NCBI GenBank assembly: GCA_903882905.1
Contig: CAIRYW010000021.1
Coordinates: 1-47,949 of the forward strand
Length of the DNA stretch: 47,949 nt
Reading direction: 5' to 3'
Origin: an uncultured bacterium
GTDB lineage: Bacteria > Patescibacteriota > Minisyncoccia > Phycocordibacterales > CAIRYW01
Shown here: one piece after another, positions 1 through 8,481 of the stretch
How positions within the stretch are numbered: the first letter of the stretch is position 1
Layout of the letters: every line of letters begins with the position of its first letter
Made by a program: the position numbers and the translations under genes
The notes under the pieces: model-generated
What the model was told of the DNA's origin: nothing
The model's database searches: none
The model's input: the letters and a program-made list of their open reading frames with translations, nothing else

Positions 1-37
1 CCGTTCGCAAAGCGAACGGCCTTTTGTTTTTTATTAA
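1..37 (+). terminator. Rho-independent terminator of an upstream gene
   Basis: An 8-bp GC-rich stem (CCGTTCGC / GCGAACGG, positions 1-19, loop AAA) is followed by a T-rich tract at 22-37. It probably ends a + strand gene lying left of the window. Its 5' flank is outside the window. Confidence 0.8.
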
Positions 38-61
38 AATTAATTTTTTTATATATAAAAA

Positions 62-98
62 TGGTTGTGGGGGCGGCTTCTTTTCAGAAACCGCCCCC
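62..98 (-). terminator. Terminator of the 112-666 gene
   Basis: GGGGGCGG at 69-76 pairs with CCGCCCCC at 91-98. Read on the - strand, the stem is followed by ACAACC and then a T-rich stretch. It lies 14 bases beyond the stop codon of the - strand ORF, which supports that ORF being the real gene here. Confidence 0.65.
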
Positions 99-111
99 GT
101 TGTTGATTTTC

Positions 112-666
112 TCAGTAGCGAACTAGTCGCCCGTCCGGCCCGTAATTATACCTCGGGTCGAATTTTTCTGAGGCCAGACTTCGCTGGACCATTCCTCCTG
201 CGAGGCTTTGGTCTTCTTGGTCTTTGCTTCGGCTTCGAATTAATCGGCCATCTAGGCCATATTGATACCGAGGGTCAAATTTTTCCGAAGCTCGGCTTCG
301 CTGGACCATTCCTCCTGCGAGGCTTTGGTCTCCGCGATCGCAACCTGCACCGAAACTGGTTCCGACTAGCTGGCGGTGTTGTAACCATCCTGCGCGAAGC
401 GCCAATGGCATTTCTGCTTCGATTCCACGCCAGACAACTCGTCCAGTACGGTGATCACAGATGGTGATGATCTCTCCACCACCGCATTGACCAGAGGCCA
501 CTGCGACTGCTGGTTGAGCGCATTGAACGCGCCGACCTTGACCATCGAAACCGATTTTTACGACAGCCACCCGGCTTCCGTTGCCCCCAATGGAGACCTG
601 ACAGCCTTCGTTTGACAGCGCGAAGACGGCGCCTAAGATGTAATAGAGAACAGTTTTCATCTCCAT
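112..666 (-). CDS. Small secreted ORFan with a 39-residue tandem repeat
   Basis: 184 residues; not recognised. A hydrophobic N-terminus (about residues 3-18) suggests an export signal, and several cysteines follow. The C-terminal 70 residues are two copies of a 39-residue unit that begins DQSLAGGMVQRS and contains EKFDPRY and DGRL (residues 113-151 and 152-184). The repeat is near-identical in DNA, 117 bp apart, so it is a recent in-frame duplication. A TATAAT hexamer lies just upstream of the first ATG, so the transcript may be almost leaderless; the ATG two codons later (658-660) is an alternative start. The gene has its own terminator. It is clearly more GC-rich than the neighbouring housekeeping genes, which hints at foreign or recently arisen DNA. 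Confidence 0.5.
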   Translation of the reverse strand: MEMKTVLYYILGAVFALSNEGCQVSIGGNGSRVAVVKIGFDGQGRRVQCAQPAVAVASGQCGGGEIITICDHRTGRVVWRGIEAEMPLALRAGWLQHRQLVGTSFGAGCDRGDQSLAGGMVQRSRASEKFDPRYQYGLDGRLIRSRSKDQEDQSLAGGMVQRSLASEKFDPRYNYGPDGRLVRY

Positions 667-763
667 AATTATATCACATTTCAGGAAAAAAGCAATAGGT
701 AGAAAATAAGCCTAGAATGTTAATATAAAGGTTACCCACAGTAAATTGACGGGGTATTAAAGT

Positions 764-863
764 AGGAGCTCGCTTTATTTGTTCGTCTTAGTAACAAATA
801 GCGAGGTATTAAACCTTTGTCAGCTCCTCAGCTCGGAAGAACAAAAGATTACTTTTGTTCTTC
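764..863 (+). promoter_or_regulatory. Structured leader upstream of ileS
   Basis: Two strong hairpins lie in the roughly 230-nt gap before ileS. The first pairs CTCGC plus TATTTGTT (769-783, with a TT bulge) with AACAAATA plus GCGAG (793-805). The second is a perfect 12-bp stem at 836-847 / 852-863 (GAAGAACAAAAG) with a 4-nt loop. AGGAGCT at 764-770 can also pair with AGCTCCT at 822-828, which would compete with the first hairpin. I see no T-box consensus. A regulatory role for ileS is inference. Confidence 0.35.
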
Positions 864-894
864 TCTCGCTTTACGTCGCTAATAAGCATTACTT

Positions 895-3800
895 ATGAGT
901 GAAATCTCAAATCAAAAAAGCAAAATAGCAGAAAAAGAGGAGGAAATCCTAAAATTTTGGAAAGAAAATGACATCTTCCAAAAAACTGTAGAGAAAGAAT
1001 CTCCAAAAGGGAGCTTTGTTTTTTTTGAAGGTCCGCCGACTGCAAATGGAAAGCCAGGAATTCACCATTTAGAGGCCAGAGCTTTTAAGGACGTTATTCC
1101 TCGTTTCAAAACTATGTGCGGATATAAAGTGCCAAGGCGCGCCGGTTGGGATACTCATGGACTGCCAGTTGAAATTCAGGCAGAAAAAACTCTTGGCTTA
1201 AAATCAAAAAAAGAAATTGAAGAATATGGAGTTGCTGAATTTAATAAAAAATGCAAAGAAAGCGTTTTTGAATATTTAAAAGATTGGGATTTGTTTACTG
1301 AACGAATTGGTTTTTGGCTTGATCAAAAAAATGCATACTATACTTTTAATAATTCCTACATCGAATCTCTTTGGTATATCGTCAGCGAAATAAATAAGAA
1401 AAAACTTTTGTATAAAGATTACAAAGTTGTGCCATGGTGCCCAAGATGTGGAACAGGGCTTTCTTCTCATGAACTCGCGCAAGGGTATCAAGATGTAAAA
1501 GACTTAACGATTTATGCAAAATTTAAAGTCATAGGACAAGAGAATACTTTTTTACTTGCTTGGACAACAACTCCTTGGACACTTCCTGGAAACGTAGCCC
1601 TCGCTGTTGGAGAAAAAATTGATTATGTAAAAATAAAATCTGGAGAAGAATTTTTTATACTTGCTAAAAATAGATTAGTTAATGCTCCAGAAGGATACGA
1701 GATAGTAGAAGATTTAAAAGGAAAAGATTTGGTTGGTTTGGAATACGAGCCACTTTATCCGTTTTTGAAAGATAACCTACCTGATGGTGAAAAAGGGAAA
1801 TTAGGAAAAGCGTTTAAAGTTTATGCTGCAGATTTTGTTACCACAGAAGACGGAACTGGAATTGTACACATTGCTCCAATGTATGGAACAGATGACTTTG
1901 ATTTGGGCACGGAAGAAGGTTTGCCAAAATATCATATTGTAAATGAAGATGGAACTTTCAAAGATTTCGCAGGATTTCTTTCAGGAAAATTTGTAAAAAA
2001 TGAAGAAGTTGCGGTAGACATTATCAAAGATCTTGCGGGCAGGGGACTTTTGTTCAAAAAAGAAAAATACGAGCACTCATATCCGCATTGTTGGAGATGC
2101 AAAACTCCGCTTATTTATTTTGCCCGAGATTCTTGGTACATAAAAATGTCAGCGCTCAGAGATGATTTAGTTAAAGAAAATGAAGGAATTAATTGGGAAC
2201 CAAATTATATAAAAGAGGGAAGATTCGGCGAGTGGCTCAGGGAAATAAGAGATTGGGCAATTTCCCGCGAAAGATATTGGGGAACGCCGCTTCCTGTATG
2301 GACCGATCAAGAAGGAAAAGAAATTTTTATTCCGGATTCAATTGAAAGCTTGAAGAAAAAAACTAAAAAATCTGGCAATAAATATTTTTTGATGCGACAC
2401 GGTGAAGCCGAGCAAAATGTTTTAGGTATAGAAAGTTCTGACGAAGAAGCAGTTCACCACTTAACAGAAAAAGGTATCGCAGATAGCAAAAAAACTGCAG
2501 AAAAATTAAAAGATGAAAAGATTGATTTAATAATTCATTCACCAATAACTAGAACAAAAGAAACAGCGGCAGAGGTAAAAAAAACTCTTGGAGATGTTGA
2601 AATCATTTCTGATAAAAGAATTACCGAAGAAATTCTCGGTGGACTTTCCGGTATAAAAGTCGGAGAGTTTGAAAAATATTTTTCTTGTTTCGATGATCGA
2701 ATGTATAAGAGTGTCAAAAATTGCGAGACGCTTTTGGAAGCAAAAAAAAGAGTAGGTGAGTTTATATATGATATCGAAAAAAAATATCAGAATAAAAATA
2801 TTTTAATCGTTTCTCATGGCGGTCCAATGTCTCTTATGAAATGTGTTGCAGATGGAATTCTTGAGAAGGACTTAGAAGAGCAATATGGTGTGGATATGAT
2901 GCCTTTGGGTGAGTATAAGGAATTTGAGTTTGTACCGATTCCGCATAATGAAAATTATGAATTGGATTTGCATAAGCCATATATTGATGAGATTGAAGTA
3001 CTTGGAGAAAATGGAAAGACGCTAAAAAGAACAAAAGAAGTTATGGATGTATGGTTTGATTCAGGAGCTATGCCTTTTGCTTCAAATCACTATCCAATGG
3101 AAAACAAAAAATTTGTGGATGGATCACTATTTCCTGCAGATTATATTTGCGAAGCAATAGACCAAACTAGAGGTTGGTTTTATACATTGCATGCAGTTGG
3201 CGTGTTACTTGGAAAAGGTAAAGCTTTCAAGAATGTTATTTGCTTAGGGCACTTGATGGATAAGACTGGGAAAAAAATGAGTAAATCTTTAGGGAATATT
3301 ATTGATCCTTGGGAGCAAATGAACAAATATGGAGCCGATGCCGTCAGACTCTGGATGTATTCTGTTAATCAACCGGGAGAATCAAAAAATTATGATGAAA
3401 AAACAGTTGATGAAATTGTAAAAAAGAATTTTAATTTGCTTTCAAATGTTTTGACTTTCTATGAGCTTTACCGAGAAAAAGAATTAGAATCAAATGATCG
3501 TCCAGAGTCTCAAAATGTTTTGGATATTTGGATTTTGGCAAGACTATCCGAACTTGTAGGTGGGGGAACTAACTATTTGAATGAATATAAGATTTTGGAA
3601 CCAGTGAGAACCTTGCGAGAGTTTATTGATGATCTTTCGACTTGGTATGTTAGGCGTTCACGAGAAAGACTTCGAGATGGTGATAAGGACGCAAAAAAGA
3701 CTTTGTATTTTGTCTTAAAAACAATCTCAAAATATATGGCGCCTTTTGCTCCATTTTATGCTGAATCGCTCTACCAAAATTTACGTTTAGAAAATGATGT

Positions 3801-4338
3801 AGAAAGTGTTCATCTAGAAAATTGGCCAACCGCATCAAAAGTTGATGAAAAAGTAATTGAAGAAATGAAAGCAGTTAGACTTATTTGCTCACTTGGACTT
3901 AAAGCAAGATCAGATGCAAAAATTAATGTTAGACAACCACTAGCAATGCTCAAGTTTAAAGTTGAAAGTTTAAAGTTGAAAGAAGAGTATAAAGGAATAA
4001 TAAGAGATGAGATTAATGTTAAGGAAATAATTTTTGATAGTTCAATCCAAGATGAAGTTTTTCTTGATACGGAAATTACTCCAGAGTTGAGAGAAGAGGG
4101 AACTATTCGAGAATTTATTCGCGCTGTTCAAGATTTTCGAAAAGAAAAAGGTTTTGAAGCAAAAGACAGAGCAGTTCTTTCTGTTTCTTGTGATGAAGTA
4201 TTCAAGAAACTTGTTTTGAAATTTGAAAGTGAAATTAAAAAAGTTGCCGGACTAGATAATGTTGAATTTGTTTCTGAAGCAGAAAAAGAAATAAATCTCC
4301 TAGGATTTACTGTGAAAGTTTCTATTAAGAAACTATAA
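895..4338 (+). CDS. ileS: Isoleucyl-tRNA synthetase with an inserted histidine-phosphatase domain
   Basis: Charges tRNA-Ile in the cytoplasm. 1147 residues. The class I signatures are PGIHH (54-58, the HIGH equivalent) and KMSKS (794-798). The editing domain shows LAWTTTPWTLPGN and GTGIVHIAPMYGTDDFD. Zinc-type cysteines are in CPRCGTG and CWRC. Sequence style is that of the eukaryote-like IleRS class. About 195 residues (roughly 494-690), absent from ordinary IleRS, are inserted between RYWGTPLPVW and HKPYIDEIEV. The insert reads as a histidine-phosphatase (phosphoglycerate-mutase-like) domain: MRHGEAE (phospho-acceptor His502), SPITRTKET (Arg553) and IVSHGGP (His641). Frame and composition are continuous, so it is a true fusion. 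recO follows two bases after the stop. Confidence 0.95.
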   Translation: MSEISNQKSKIAEKEEEILKFWKENDIFQKTVEKESPKGSFVFFEGPPTANGKPGIHHLEARAFKDVIPRFKTMCGYKVPRRAGWDTHGLPVEIQAEKTLGLKSKKEIEEYGVAEFNKKCKESVFEYLKDWDLFTERIGFWLDQKNAYYTFNNSYIESLWYIVSEINKKKLLYKDYKVVPWCPRCGTGLSSHELAQGYQDVKDLTIYAKFKVIGQENTFLLAWTTTPWTLPGNVALAVGEKIDYVKIKSGEEFFILAKNRLVNAPEGYEIVEDLKGKDLVGLEYEPLYPFLKDNLPDGEKGKLGKAFKVYAADFVTTEDGTGIVHIAPMYGTDDFDLGTEEGLPKYHIVNEDGTFKDFAGFLSGKFVKNEEVAVDIIKDLAGRGLLFKKEKYEHSYPHCWRCKTPLIYFARDSWYIKMSALRDDLVKENEGINWEPNYIKEGRFGEWLREIRDWAISRERYWGTPLPVWTDQEGKEIFIPDSIESLKKKTKKSGNKYFLMRHGEAEQNVLGIESSDEEAVHHLTEKGIADSKKTAEKLKDEKIDLIIHSPITRTKETAAEVKKTLGDVEIISDKRITEEILGGLSGIKVGEFEKYFSCFDDRMYKSVKNCETLLEAKKRVGEFIYDIEKKYQNKNILIVSHGGPMSLMKCVADGILEKDLEEQYGVDMMPLGEYKEFEFVPIPHNENYELDLHKPYIDEIEVLGENGKTLKRTKEVMDVWFDSGAMPFASNHYPMENKKFVDGSLFPADYICEAIDQTRGWFYTLHAVGVLLGKGKAFKNVICLGHLMDKTGKKMSKSLGNIIDPWEQMNKYGADAVRLWMYSVNQPGESKNYDEKTVDEIVKKNFNLLSNVLTFYELYREKELESNDRPESQNVLDIWILARLSELVGGGTNYLNEYKILEPVRTLREFIDDLSTWYVRRSRERLRDGDKDAKKTLYFVLKTISKYMAPFAPFYAESLYQNLRLENDVESVHLENWPTASKVDEKVIEEMKAVRLICSLGLKARSDAKINVRQPLAMLKFKVESLKLKEEYKGIIRDEINVKEIIFDSSIQDEVFLDTEITPELREEGTIREFIRAVQDFRKEKGFEAKDRAVLSVSCDEVFKKLVLKFESEIKKVAGLDNVEFVSEAEKEINLLGFTVKVSIKKL

Positions 4339-4340
4339 AA

Positions 4341-4913
4341 ATGAGTCATGTTAAATACACAACAGACAGCTTTGTAATTGCTTCAAAAGAGCATGGAGAG
4401 GCCGATAGAATTTTTAAGCTTTATACAAAAGACTTTGGAATGATTTTTGCTATTGCGAAAGGTGTAAGACACTTGAAATCAAAATTAAAACCGCATCTTG
4501 GCGTAGGTGAAAGAGTAAAAATTTCTTTGGTGAAAGGAAAAGAATTTTGGAGGTTGGTTGAAGCAGTAAAATATGATGAAGATAATATTCCAATTCAATC
4601 AAAAAAACATTTTGCAAAAATCATTGCTGTAATTTCAAGATTAGTTCAAGGTGAAGAAAAAAATTTAGAAGTGTATGAGACTTTGGTAAAGCTCAATAAG
4701 GCTTTATTTAGTTTACAGGACGGATGTTTAGAAGGTTTAGAATTAATAGCTTCAACAAAAGTTTTAAGTAGTTTGGGATATTCACCTCGCGAAGAACTTT
4801 TTAAAACAATTTGTGAGTCTTCATTTTGCGAAGAAGATGCAATTCGAGCTTTAGGAGAAAAGTCGAAAATAATACCAATGGTAAATAATGCTCTCTCACA
4901 TAGCCATCTGTAA
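4341..4913 (+). CDS. recO: DNA repair protein RecO, short form
   Basis: RecO loads RecA onto SSB-coated single-stranded DNA in the RecF pathway. The N-terminal OB-fold is recognisable (DSFVIASKEHGEADRIFKLY, then FGMIFAIAKGVRHLKSKLKP). At 190 residues it is shorter than the usual 230-250, and no C-terminal zinc-finger cysteine pattern is visible. It starts 2 nt after ileS stops, so the two are probably co-transcribed. recA and ssb also lie in this window. Confidence 0.85.
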   Translation: MSHVKYTTDSFVIASKEHGEADRIFKLYTKDFGMIFAIAKGVRHLKSKLKPHLGVGERVKISLVKGKEFWRLVEAVKYDEDNIPIQSKKHFAKIIAVISRLVQGEEKNLEVYETLVKLNKALFSLQDGCLEGLELIASTKVLSSLGYSPREELFKTICESSFCEEDAIRALGEKSKIIPMVNNALSHSHL

Positions 4914-4942
4914 TGACGGTGGTATAATTCTGTTACATAAAA

Positions 4943-6883
4943 ATGCCTGATGATTTAGAAAAAAGCCGAATAGAAGAACTAAAAAGAAGATTGTACTCAA
5001 AGACCGAAAAAATTGAGGAGAAGCATGTTCTTGATCTTAAAAAACACGAGAATGAAGTTTCTGGGCAGTGGACTCACGAAGAGGAAGGAAAGGAGGCTTT
5101 GAATCAGGTTTTGAATGCTCCGACTGATAGGAATAAATCAGATTTGACCAAAAGAATTCTTCAAGGAGCTTTTGTTTTTTTTATACTTTCAATTGCTGTT
5201 GCAGCGTTTATCCTTTTTAAAGGGGTCAATGTTGTCTCAAATGATAAGGTAAAAGTTGATGTTTTAGCTCCTGCTGCTGTACCTTCCGGTCAAATTACAT
5301 CACTTGATGTTAGTGTTCAAAACACAAATGATGGCCCAATTAATTTAGTTGATGTGGTTTTGAATTATCCAAAAGGCACAAGAAGTGCGGATGATCAAAC
5401 TCTAGAATTAACCCACGACAGAGTTTCTTTTGAATCAATCGCTTCCGGACAAACCTCCAAAGGCACTGCAAAGGCAATATTTTTTGGAGAAAACGGGACG
5501 TTGCAAAAAATAAATATTGAAGTTGATTATCGTGTCCCAGGTTCAAATACAGTTTTTTCAAAAAATTCTGAATATGATATTTCAATTGGTACTTCTGCTT
5601 TGTCTTTGACACTTGATTCAGTGAAAGAAATTACTTCCGGACAAAATATTGATATGACCCTAACAGTTAAATCAAATTCTCCTGAGACAATAAAAGGTGT
5701 TGTTCTTCAGGCGATATTTCCTTTTGGTTTTACTTTTTCAAGTTCAACTCCTTTGGCAGTAGATAATTTTAATGATTGGAACTTAGGTGATATTGAACCA
5801 GGAGGAACGAGAACTGTAAAAATTTCTGGTCTTGTTACTGGTGAAACTGATGAAGTAAGATTTTTTAGATTCTTACTTGGACTTGGGTCTGCTCAAAATC
5901 AAAATCAAATTCAATCAGAAATTTCTTCTGCGGAAAATTCTTTGGTTGTGAAAAAACCTTTTATTGGTTCAAGTCTTTATTTAAATTCAGTTCCAGCAGA
6001 GACTTTCATTGCAATTCCTGGAAAAGAAATTAATGCAGAAATTAGATGGCAAAATAATTTAGATGTACCAATTGATGATGCTCAAATTTCTGTCAGTATC
6101 GATGGAAGTATAGTAGACATGAATAGTCTCAAAACCCAGAAGGGAATAATCAAGACCGATGCAAAAACTATTTCTTGGAGTAAATTTGAAGATGATAAAT
6201 TAACAGAAATACCTGCTGGGGGAAGTGGATCGGTTCAGTTTGTTTTTACTACTCTTTCTGATCAATCTACTGGAATTTCAAAGATAAGAAATCCTTACAT
6301 ACAAATTGATGTTAATGTGAAAGGTAAAAGAATTTCTGAGAGTAATGTTCCCGAAGATATTGATTCTGTTATTTCTAAAAAAATAATGGTTGATACTGTT
6401 GCAACACTTTCTGCGCAAATCGTCCATAATACAGGACCTATTGAAAATCAAGGTGCTATTCCTCCAAAACTCAATAAGCCTACAGAATATACAGTTATAT
6501 GGACGGTTTCAAATACCTTTAATGATATAAATGGAGCTCAGGTTAAAGCTATTCTTCCAAACTTCCTATCTTGGACAGGTGTAACTTCACCAACAACTGA
6601 AAAAATTTCCTTCGATGCTGATAGTAGGACTGTGACATGGGACCTAGGAAAAGTTCTAGCAACTGGAGGATCTGCTTCTGGTTTGCATCAGGTTGCCTTT
6701 CAAATATCTTTCACACCAACTCTCGATCAGGTCGGAAATAGACCAGTATTGATAGATGCTTCTAAGTTTTCTGGAATAGATGCATTTACAGGAGATAATA
6801 TTTTCGTAGCATCAAACGCTTTGACGACATTTTTGCCTACTGATCCAAACTTTAATAATGGAGATGAGATAGTTTCAAAGTAA
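4943..6883 (+). CDS. Single-pass membrane-anchored surface protein with repeated beta domains
   Basis: 646 residues. A charged cytoplasmic N-terminus (1-70) precedes one membrane helix (about 73-92, GAFVFFILSIAVAAFILF). The rest is a long extracellular part built of several roughly 120-residue beta-sandwich-like units with alternating hydrophobic pattern. Units carry phrases such as PSGQITSLDVSVQNTNDGPI, ITSGQNIDMTLTVKSNSPE and KPTEYTVIWTVSNTFND, which resemble DUF11/CARDB-type adhesion or wall domains. There is no sorting motif or catalytic motif. It lies between recO and glyS with short gaps. Function unknown; probably a cell-envelope structural protein. Confidence 0.75.
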   Translation: MPDDLEKSRIEELKRRLYSKTEKIEEKHVLDLKKHENEVSGQWTHEEEGKEALNQVLNAPTDRNKSDLTKRILQGAFVFFILSIAVAAFILFKGVNVVSNDKVKVDVLAPAAVPSGQITSLDVSVQNTNDGPINLVDVVLNYPKGTRSADDQTLELTHDRVSFESIASGQTSKGTAKAIFFGENGTLQKINIEVDYRVPGSNTVFSKNSEYDISIGTSALSLTLDSVKEITSGQNIDMTLTVKSNSPETIKGVVLQAIFPFGFTFSSSTPLAVDNFNDWNLGDIEPGGTRTVKISGLVTGETDEVRFFRFLLGLGSAQNQNQIQSEISSAENSLVVKKPFIGSSLYLNSVPAETFIAIPGKEINAEIRWQNNLDVPIDDAQISVSIDGSIVDMNSLKTQKGIIKTDAKTISWSKFEDDKLTEIPAGGSGSVQFVFTTLSDQSTGISKIRNPYIQIDVNVKGKRISESNVPEDIDSVISKKIMVDTVATLSAQIVHNTGPIENQGAIPPKLNKPTEYTVIWTVSNTFNDINGAQVKAILPNFLSWTGVTSPTTEKISFDADSRTVTWDLGKVLATGGSASGLHQVAFQISFTPTLDQVGNRPVLIDASKFSGIDAFTGDNIFVASNALTTFLPTDPNFNNGDEIVSK

Positions 6884-6907
6884 TCATTTTGGTGCTATAA
6901 ATTAGAT

Positions 6908-8227
6908 ATGGAAAACAAAAAAGATGAGAATCTGATGGAAAATTTAATCTCGCTTTGCAAGCGAAGAGGCTTTATCTACCAAGGATCAGAAATCTATGGT
7001 GGTCTTGCTGGCACTTGGGATTACGGACCTTTAGGCGTAGCACTCAAAAAAAATATTGAAAATTTATGGTGGAAAAGGTTTGTCTTGGATAGGGAAGACA
7101 TGTACGGAATGGATGCGGCGATTTTGATGAATCAGAATGTTTGGAAAGCTTCGGGTCATGTTTCTGGTTTTTCTGATCCATTAGTTGAATGCAAAAAGTG
7201 TAAAAAAAGATTTAGAGCCGATCAGCTTGAAGATCAAAAAAAATGTCCAGAATGTAAAGGAGAATTAGGTGAAGCAAGGCAATTTAACATGATGTTTAAA
7301 ACTCATATTGGCGCTATGGAAGATGATTCTGCAATTTCTTATTTGCGTCCTGAGACAGCTGGTGGAATGTTTGTGAACTTTAAAAATATTTTGGATAGCT
7401 TTCATCCAAGACTTCCTTTTGGTATGGCGCAAATCGGTAAAGCTTTTAGAAATGAAATCGCTCCAAGAGATTTTATCTTTCGTGTTCGCGAACTTGAGCA
7501 AATGGAAATAGAATATTTTGTAAAACCAGATACATGGAAAGAAAATTTTGAGAATTTTAGAAAACAAGTCTGGGAATTTACAAAAGACGTTGGCTTAACA
7601 CAAGAAAAAGTACATGAGCTTGAAGTAGCAGATGGAGATAGAGCTCATTATTCAAAGCGCACTATTGATTTTGAGTTTGATTTTCCTTTTGGTAGAAAAG
7701 AGCTTTATGGCCTTGCATACAGAACCGATTTTGATTTGAAAAGTCATACTGAAGCATCAAAAGTTGATCTGTCTTTTTTTGATGAAGAGAGCAAACAAAG
7801 ATTTTTACCCCATGTTATTGAGCCTTCTTTTGGGGTTGGTAGAACACTACTTGCTGTTTTGTCTGATGCTTACACTGAGGATGTTTTGGGTGATGAACCA
7901 AGAACTTATTTAAAACTTTCTCCTCGTGTTGCTCCTGTTATCGCAGCGGTTTTTCCACTTCTAAAAAATAAACCTGAACTTGTCGCAAAGGCGCGGGAAA
8001 TATTTGGTGAACTGAAAAAAGAATTTGGAAGAATAATATTTGACGATAATGGAAATATTGGTAAGAGATACAGAAGGCAAGACGAAATTGGTACACCATT
8101 TTGTATTACTGTTGATTTTGAAACCTTAGAAAAAGATGTAGGCGTGACCGTTAGAGATAGGGATACAGGAAAGCAAGAAAGAATAAAAATTTCAGAACTC
8201 TCTAGTTTTCTAAAATCTCATATATAA
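6908..8227 (+). CDS. glyS: Glycyl-tRNA synthetase, homodimeric type
   Basis: Class II synthetase that charges tRNA-Gly. 439 residues, the single-chain (archaeal/eukaryal and Gram-positive) type rather than the alpha2beta2 GlyQ/GlyS type. Visible features are the N-terminal LISLCKRRGFIYQGSEIYGG, a motif-2-like FRNEIAPRDFIFRVRELEQM, motif 3 around EPSFGVGRTLLAVL, a C-terminal anticodon-binding domain, and a zinc-type insertion with CKKC and CPEC. The gap from the preceding gene is 24 nt. Confidence 0.95.
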   Translation: MENKKDENLMENLISLCKRRGFIYQGSEIYGGLAGTWDYGPLGVALKKNIENLWWKRFVLDREDMYGMDAAILMNQNVWKASGHVSGFSDPLVECKKCKKRFRADQLEDQKKCPECKGELGEARQFNMMFKTHIGAMEDDSAISYLRPETAGGMFVNFKNILDSFHPRLPFGMAQIGKAFRNEIAPRDFIFRVRELEQMEIEYFVKPDTWKENFENFRKQVWEFTKDVGLTQEKVHELEVADGDRAHYSKRTIDFEFDFPFGRKELYGLAYRTDFDLKSHTEASKVDLSFFDEESKQRFLPHVIEPSFGVGRTLLAVLSDAYTEDVLGDEPRTYLKLSPRVAPVIAAVFPLLKNKPELVAKAREIFGELKKEFGRIIFDDNGNIGKRYRRQDEIGTPFCITVDFETLEKDVGVTVRDRDTGKQERIKISELSSFLKSHI

Positions 8228-8250
8228 AATTTCGGATAATTATAAAAAAT

Positions 8251-8273
8251 GCTTAAGAGTTCTGTTCTTAAGC
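8251..8273 (-). terminator. Terminator of the 51-codon membrane gene
   Basis: GCTTAAGA at 8251-8258 pairs with TCTTAAGC at 8266-8273. On the - strand it is followed by ATTTTTTATAATT. The U-tract exists only in the - direction, which supports the small - strand gene just upstream of it. Confidence 0.7.
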
Positions 8274-8280
8274 GAGGGAT

Positions 8281-8436
8281 CTATATTTGTCGGTGTTCAC
8301 ACACTTTCCAAATGGCGGAGGCAACAAGTGCCAGAACAATGCCTGTGGTTACCCCAGCTCCGAATTTGTGGAATAGATCACCCAAAGCTCCTCCGATGAT
8401 AGTGAAAAGAACAATGAAAATAGCGGGTATAGTCAT
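8281..8436 (-). CDS. Small two-helix membrane protein (51 aa)
   Basis: The - strand encodes 51 residues beginning MTIPAIFIVLFTIIGGALGD. Two hydrophobic segments (about 2-17 and 29-43) are separated by a DLFHKFGAG turn, and the end is charged (CEHRQI). A - strand terminator follows 7 bases after the stop. No clear Shine-Dalgarno site is visible. The overlapping + strand frame is arginine- and proline-rich with no such support. Not recognised; a small transmembrane protein or holin-like peptide is possible. Confidence 0.5.
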   Translation of the reverse strand: MTIPAIFIVLFTIIGGALGDLFHKFGAGVTTGIVLALVASAIWKVCEHRQI

Positions 8437-8481
8437 TTCTATTTGATTTTACATATGTTATAAAGATAAGCAAGAAAATAT

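Noticed and set aside
24-467. + strand ORF over the repeat region at the window start
   Set aside because: It runs across the terminator hairpins and lacks a plausible N-terminus. The opposite strand has a signal-like start, an in-frame 39-residue repeat and a correctly oriented terminator.
700-894. T-box riboswitch before ileS
   Set aside because: The conserved T-box sequence and specifier-loop architecture are not visible, only simple hairpins.
8249-8446. 65-codon + strand ORF
   Set aside because: Starts inside the hairpin, is Arg/Pro/Ser-rich and is the complement of a well-formed two-helix membrane peptide on the - strand.
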